Source of the DNA: Cyanobium sp. Morenito 9A2
GTDB lineage: Bacteria > Cyanobacteriota > Cyanobacteriia > PCC-6307 > Cyanobiaceae
Reading direction: 5' to 3'
Length of the DNA stretch: 64,000 bases
Assembly (NCBI RefSeq): GCF_024345575.1
Contig: NZ_JAGQBJ010000008.1
Span: forward strand, 80,922 to 144,921
Shown here piece by piece: positions 60,650-64,000 of this stretch. The notes beneath the pieces are model-generated. The model searched no databases, was not told the DNA's origin, and worked only from the letters and a program-made list of their open reading frames with translations. Position numbers and translations under genes: made by a program. Each line of letters starts with the position of its first letter. Positions within the stretch are counted from its first letter, which is position 1.

Positions 60650-62119
60650 ACCCGGCTCGGACGCCTGGGTACTGAGCTCCCGGTAGGCGCTTTTCCAGCC
60701 CCCCAGGCTGTCGTGACGGCCGCGCACGGCGGCGATCACGGGGGCCAGACGCCGGTCGCTGCGCGAGAGCAGGGCCTGGATCACGCTCCAGCCGTAACTC
60801 TCCGGCCGCAGTTCGATGCCCCTGGGCTTGAGGCGTTTGGCCAGGAGCTTCAGGCGCTGTTCCGCCTCAGGTCGCACCCCCTCCCACTGGAAGGGCGTGT
60901 GGGCCTTGGGCACGAAGGTGCTCACCCCCAGCGACAGCCGCAGCCCGGGAGTGGCTTTTTTGAGGGCCAGCAGCAGCTCAGCGGTGGCCTCGATGTCGGC
61001 GTCGGTTTCAGTGGGCAGGCCGGCCATGCCATAGAGCTTCAGGCCCGTGAGCCCCCCTTCCTTGGCGTAGCGGGCGGCGGCGAAGATCTCCTCGCCGCTG
61101 AGCTTCTTGTTCACCACCTGGCGCATCCGCTCACTGCCGCTTTCAATCGCGATCGTCAGCGATCTGCTGCCGCGTTTGGCCAGGATCCGGCCCAGCTGGG
61201 GGGTCACGGTGGCGGCCCGCACGGAGCTGACGCTGACGCGGGTGCCTTCGAAGCGCTCGCCATCGAGCCAACTGAGCAGATCGGCGAACTGGGGATGTTG
61301 GGTGACGGAGGCCCCCAGCAGCCCGAGCCTTTGGGTGGCCCCCAGGCCCTTTTCCACGGCAGGAATCAGACCGTCATCGAGGGAGGGGGTTCGAAAGGGC
61401 AGGGTGAGGTAACTGGCCAGGCAGAAGCGGCAGAGCTCCGGGCAGCTGCGCACCACTTCCACCATGTGGATCGAAGGCCAGGCTGCCTCCGGGGTGATCA
61501 CCGTGGAATGGCTGAGGGTGTTGCCGCGCCAGGTCTGCTTGGCCACCGTGGCCGGCAGGCCGCTCCGCGTGGGCTCCACGGCGAGCAGCTGGCCGTCTGA
61601 GCTGTAGCGGGGGGCGTAGAGCGAGGGCACATAGACCCCCGGCACCTGGGCCAGGGCATCGAGGCGCTCGGCCCGGGGCGCGCCGCGATGGGCCTGCACA
61701 GCGTCGATGAAGGCGGGCAGCAGCAGCTCGCCATCCCCCAGCAGCACCGCATCGAAGAAGGGGGCCAGGGGTTCGGGGTTGGCGGTGAGCACCGGGCCGC
61801 CGCCGAACACGAGTGGATCGTTCTCCCTGCGCTCATGGCTCCAGATCGGGATGCGCTGGCGCTCCAGGAGATCCAGCAGCACGGGCCCATCCAGCTCCCA
61901 ACTCAGGGAAAGGCCAAACAGATCGAGACCGCCGCCGCCACGTTGGTGCGGCAGGTCCCCCTGGTCGGTGAACAGCCGCCGCACATCCAGATCGCTGCGC
62001 TGGGCCAGGGTCGCCCAGACCACCTGGAAGCCCAGGCTGGTGATGCCGACGGTGTAGGTGCTGGGGAAGGCCAGCACCAACTTGAGGGCATCGGCCGCCG
62101 GTTGGGCGGGCTCGAACAA
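60488..62119 (-). CDS. B12-binding-domain radical SAM protein
   Basis: The 543-residue frame has an N-terminal cobalamin-binding-like domain (LAFPSTYTVGITSLGFQVVW, LFGLSLSWELDGPVLLDLLE, PLVFGGGPVLTANPEPLAPF, FFDAVLLGDGE) and a radical SAM core whose cluster motif is SCPELCRFC near residue 225; TIAIESGSERMRQVVNKKLS and LKLYGMAGLPTETDADIEA follow. Substrate is unknown. The first possible start is TTG 62119; there is no ATG or GTG in the frame, which stays open to a stop at 62189 and encodes protein-like residues, so the 5' end may have been altered. It overlaps the convergent ligase-like gene by 162 bases. Confidence 0.85.
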   Translation of the reverse strand: MFEPAQPAADALKLVLAFPSTYTVGITSLGFQVVWATLAQRSDLDVRRLFTDQGDLPHQRGGGGLDLFGLSLSWELDGPVLLDLLERQRIPIWSHERRENDPLVFGGGPVLTANPEPLAPFFDAVLLGDGELLLPAFIDAVQAHRGAPRAERLDALAQVPGVYVPSLYAPRYSSDGQLLAVEPTRSGLPATVAKQTWRGNTLSHSTVITPEAAWPSIHMVEVVRSCPELCRFCLASYLTLPFRTPSLDDGLIPAVEKGLGATQRLGLLGASVTQHPQFADLLSWLDGERFEGTRVSVSSVRAATVTPQLGRILAKRGSRSLTIAIESGSERMRQVVNKKLSGEEIFAAARYAKEGGLTGLKLYGMAGLPTETDADIEATAELLLALKKATPGLRLSLGVSTFVPKAHTPFQWEGVRPEAEQRLKLLAKRLKPRGIELRPESYGWSVIQALLSRSDRRLAPVIAAVRGRHDSLGGWKSAYRELSTQASEPGSAPLPPWAEVIHGRWDPLSALPWDHLEGPLPKATLVGHHRSALELAGPALELA

Positions 62120-62894
62120 CAGGGTTTCCTGGTTCAGGGGTGGGACGGCCCGGCGGTAGTGGTCAGTCTGGAGGGTGCCCGGCGGGGCCTAGCCCCCTGG
62201 TGGAGGACCCCGCCTGGGCGGCGCGCTGGTGGGGGCGTGGCGTCCGTTCTGCTCTGCGCTGTCTGGGTCAGCATCCCGCACGACCTGGGACACCCCTGCC
62301 GCCAGAGGGCTCCAGCGCTTCCACGGACGACGTCTTCCCAGGGAGAAGGGCCGCTGGAGGCGTTGTGCTGCAGGTCCCCAGGGCCTTGCGTGAGGGACAA
62401 CCCAGGCCAACGGCCAGCACGGAGCTCACTGCCTCTGGACACGCCATACCGAGCAGCGCTTCCCGGTTCCGACACTCCTTCACCACTCGCCTGAGAAAGG
62501 GGAGCGAGATCAGAACAATTCAGGAAAGGCCCGGGAACGGCGATGGGAGCACCACCTTGGTCGACAGCCGTGGGTTGAAACGTGGGCCGTGCGGGGTGAT
62601 CAGACCACTGACCTGTTCAGAAGCGCAGGTCATCCCGGCAATCTTGCGGCATGGCCGGACCCGAGTGGACCAGAGCAACTGGCCCCAAGTGTCAACACCT
62701 GGCTCAGGTGCTGGGTCGAGATGGGATGGCCGTAGAAGACCTGGCGCAGCGGCAACGGGGACTGCGGTCGACTTTCAACCAGTGCGGGTGGCCAACCTGC
62801 CAGGATGCAGGAACTTCTGGCAGCTCAGGTCTGTGGGGAAGCCAACCTGAGGATGAGCTTCCAATTGCCCCAGGATGAAGTCAGGAGGCTTTCG
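62120..62894. other. Gene-free, apparently degenerate region
   Basis: About 775 bases with no convincing gene on either strand. Open frames exist (for example 62140-62850 plus, 62189-62410 minus) but their translations are low-complexity and lack any recognisable family. A 7-base inverted repeat with a 10-base spacer (TGACCTG 62609-62615, CAGGTCA 62626-62632) is the clearest structure. The stretch separates the syntenic core from the lower-GC right edge and may be a decayed insertion. Confidence 0.6.
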
Positions 62895-63591
62895 ATGAAT
62901 GTTAAGAAAGTGAGTTGCTCCGGCGGCGGAGCGATCCAGAGCTGGGATGAGCATTTCAACCATCCATGGGGATGTTAGGCCACTAGGCGATGCATCCCAC
63001 GCAAGTTGCAGAGAGCTATACCGCATAGCGACGAGGTGGACCAGCTCTTCTTTTGACAGAAGTAATGGCATTAAACAACATAAACGAGCTCTCAGCTTCA
63101 TGCTGCGCACGGAAGGAACAGCGCTTGACGTTGGATGCGGAAGCAACGACAGATTCATGAGCCTCCTTCAATCCCAAGGTTTTGAAGTCGAGGGATTGGA
63201 CATCTCGTCCGAGATGCTTAGGCTAGCTCGTTCTGCGGCGCCTTATACCATCTTTCATCATGCGGACATCTGCGATTGGATTCTTCCGAAAACATATGAA
63301 TTCATAAGTGCCTGGGACAGCATCTGGCATGTGCCGTTAGGCCAACATAGATCGGTGCTGATCAAGCTCTGCAATGGATTGACATCCGGAGGTGTTTTTA
63401 TCTTCACCGCAGGCGGGTTGGAATCACCAGGTGAACATCAAGACGCTCCTATGGGGGTACCGATGTATCATGCAACCCTTGGTGTACCGCACATCATCAG
63501 CTCTTTGATTGAAGGTGGCTGCATTTTGCGTCACTTCGAGTACGGCCAGTGCCCACAACCCCACGTGTACTTTGTCGCTCAGCGAGGTTGA
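62895..63591 (+). pseudogene. Class I SAM-dependent methyltransferase, probable frameshifted 5' end
   Basis: The frame 62947-63591 encodes a methyltransferase core: ALDVGCGSNDRFMSLLQSQG is motif I, VEGLDISSEMLRLARSAA motif II, then FHHADICDWILPKTYEFISA and the C-terminal YHATLGVPHIISSLIEGGC. Upstream, a strong Shine-Dalgarno AGGAGG (62883-62888) precedes ATG 62895, whose frame reads MNVKKVSCSGGGAIQSWDEH, then a TAG at 62976-62978 and later protein-like SDEVDQLFF. Dropping one T of the TTTT at 63051-63054 would join that to FDRSNGIKQHKRALSFM. The gene therefore looks like a damaged copy, though ATG 62947 could still give a 214-residue protein. GC is lower (32 of 60 at 63301-63360). Confidence 0.65.
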
Positions 63592-63611
63592 TTGCAATGG
63601 GCCAATGCAAT
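63591..63611. repeat. Imperfect 21-base palindrome at the methyltransferase stop
   Basis: ATTGCA-A-TGG-G-CCA-A-TGCAAT is symmetric about its central G with a single A/A mismatch in each arm. It begins on the last base of the methyltransferase stop codon. It could be a protein-binding site or weak terminator; no T tract follows. Confidence 0.6.
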
Positions 63612-63898
63612 TCCCTGCCTTCTCTCGACAGCTTTATCCGTCATTCAACGCCGACACCACGGCAGCCTCTGCCTCCGGCATGATTCATGCCTGCCGTGGT
63701 ATCCTTCGCGCTAAGTGCTACGGCACCGATTGATTTGAGCGTTGAGAGGCTCGTTAGTCTTGGTGCAGAGTCTTCAGGCCATCATGGGAGAGGAGCAGGG
63801 TTGAAGCCGGCTCCGCTGGGTGGACGACAACTTCCCCCGATTGTCTGGCGATGATCATCACTGGGTCAGCGGCCCGACAGGACGCTAAGGGTGGTTAG
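63592..63898. other. Intergenic region with structured repeats before an insertion sequence
   Basis: No credible gene lies between the methyltransferase and the insertion-sequence end. The region carries the palindrome at 63591-63611 and the nested hairpin at 63656-63700. A short frame ending at a TAA (63886-63888) encodes RWVDDNFPRLSGDDHHWVSG, which might be a gene remnant but cannot be assigned. Confidence 0.5.
63656..63700. repeat. Nested long hairpin element
   Basis: ACCACGGCAG (63656-63665) and CTGCCGTGGT (63691-63700) are perfect 10-base inverted repeats. Inside them GGCATG-ATT-CATGCC (63677-63691) forms a second 6-base-pair stem, sharing one base with the outer right arm. An 11-base bulge separates the left arms. 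The whole could fold into a stable RNA or single-stranded DNA structure. No T tract follows, so it is not a standard terminator. Confidence 0.65.
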
Positions 63899-64000
63899 GG
63901 AGACCCTGGAAAGCCCAGGCTGATCTCGGGACAATGGTCCTGTGAACGCAGCCAGGACCAAGTCCATGGGTGGCAAGCAGCTCGGCTTCGGTGATTACGA
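63895..64000 (+). mobile_element. Left end of an IS5-like insertion sequence (cut by window edge)
   Basis: TTAG (63895-63898) fits the YTAR target of IS5-group elements and would be a target-site copy; the element would start at GGAGACCCTGGAAAGCCC (63899 on). GGTCCTG (63936-63942) and CAGGACC (63953-63959) form a 7-base hairpin just before the transposase start, as often found in insertion sequences to block read-through translation. The right end lies outside the window, so boundaries are inferred. Confidence 0.55.
63966..64000 (+). CDS. IS5-family transposase, first codons only
   Basis: ATG 63966 opens a frame reading MGGKQLGFGDY up to the window edge. This N-terminus resembles IS5-family transposases whose proteins begin with a K-Q-L-x-F-x-D-Y/F-E pattern; the assignment rests on eleven residues and recollection, supported by the preceding hairpin and inverted-repeat-like end. 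The catalytic DDE residues are not in the window. Confidence 0.55.
   Translation, partial: MGGKQLGFGDY

Noticed and set aside
62140..62850. 236-codon frame in the gap after the radical SAM gene
   Set aside because: No protein-like pattern, several competing frames, no ribosome-binding site; treated as non-coding.
63644..63755. Possible integron attC site
   Set aside because: ATTCAAC fits one core site and the hairpin is suggestive, but the right side lacks a matching GTTRRRY core at a symmetric distance and no integrase is present.
63814..63888. Short frame RWVDDNFPRLSGDDHHWVSG ending in TAA
   Set aside because: Only about 24 codons downstream of a stop, no start and no recognisable family; cannot be supported as a gene.

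Overview
The window is a dense, high-GC stretch of a cyanobacterial chromosome. Lineage markers are photosystem II PsbQ, a Gap2-type glyceraldehyde-3-phosphate dehydrogenase, a Tic20-like protein, a glycine-rich single-RRM protein, sucrose-phosphate synthase, DUF3134 and DUF1400 proteins, and scattered HIP1 octamers (GCGATCGC). The gene order dnaN / PRC-barrel protein / purL / purF / gyrA-like / TPR / queG / nusB / ftsY / argH matches, from memory, the dnaN-proximal region of picocyanobacteria. High GC plus HIP1 suggests a Cyanobium or freshwater/coastal Synechococcus rather than Prochlorococcus. That lineage call is inference.

Layout. 1-8.4 kb: the 3' end of a cyclophilin, thiL, gap, the peptidoglycan pair murC-murB, a YbaB protein, then a minus-strand run grpE, dnaJ, tusA-like, rsgA. 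8.4-12.7 kb: a type IV pilus motor operon pilB-pilT-pilC of visibly lower GC. 12.7-31 kb: core housekeeping genes (a flavoprotein, dusA, an RNA-binding protein, argH, a SpoIIE-type phosphatase, ftsY, nusB, two membrane proteins, queG, a TPR protein, a type IIA topoisomerase A subunit, purF, purL). 31-33.6 kb: a PRC-barrel protein, dnaN, and upstream of dnaN an AT-rich segment with a cluster of DnaA-box-like 9-mers, the probable replication origin. 33.6-62.1 kb: thrC, a short DUF1400 protein, aarF, recN, uvrA, a DUF1400 alpha/beta hydrolase, a sucrose-phosphate synthase without its usual C-terminal HAD domain, an LCP-family protein, purT, small conserved proteins, mraY, argG, rpsF, tic20-like, aroE, dnaK, pstS, thiO-psbQ, purU, an O-antigen-ligase-like protein and a radical SAM protein.

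62.1-64 kb differs from the rest. It has about 0.8 kb with no convincing gene, a lower-GC methyltransferase gene whose 5' end looks frameshifted, strong imperfect palindromes, and at the window edge the left end and first codons of an apparent IS5-family insertion sequence. This is an accessory, decaying segment.

Functional links. Replication and repair genes (dnaN, recN, uvrA, gyrA-like) lie near the origin. murB, murC, mraY and the LCP protein serve the cell wall. purF, purL, purT and purU supply purines, with PurU releasing the formate PurT consumes. grpE-dnaJ and a distant dnaK form the Hsp70 system. No tRNA, rRNA or CRISPR array was found. No wholly new system is evident; the strongest leads are the origin architecture, the HAD-less sucrose-phosphate synthase, an arginine inside the PilT Walker A motif, and the decaying right edge.
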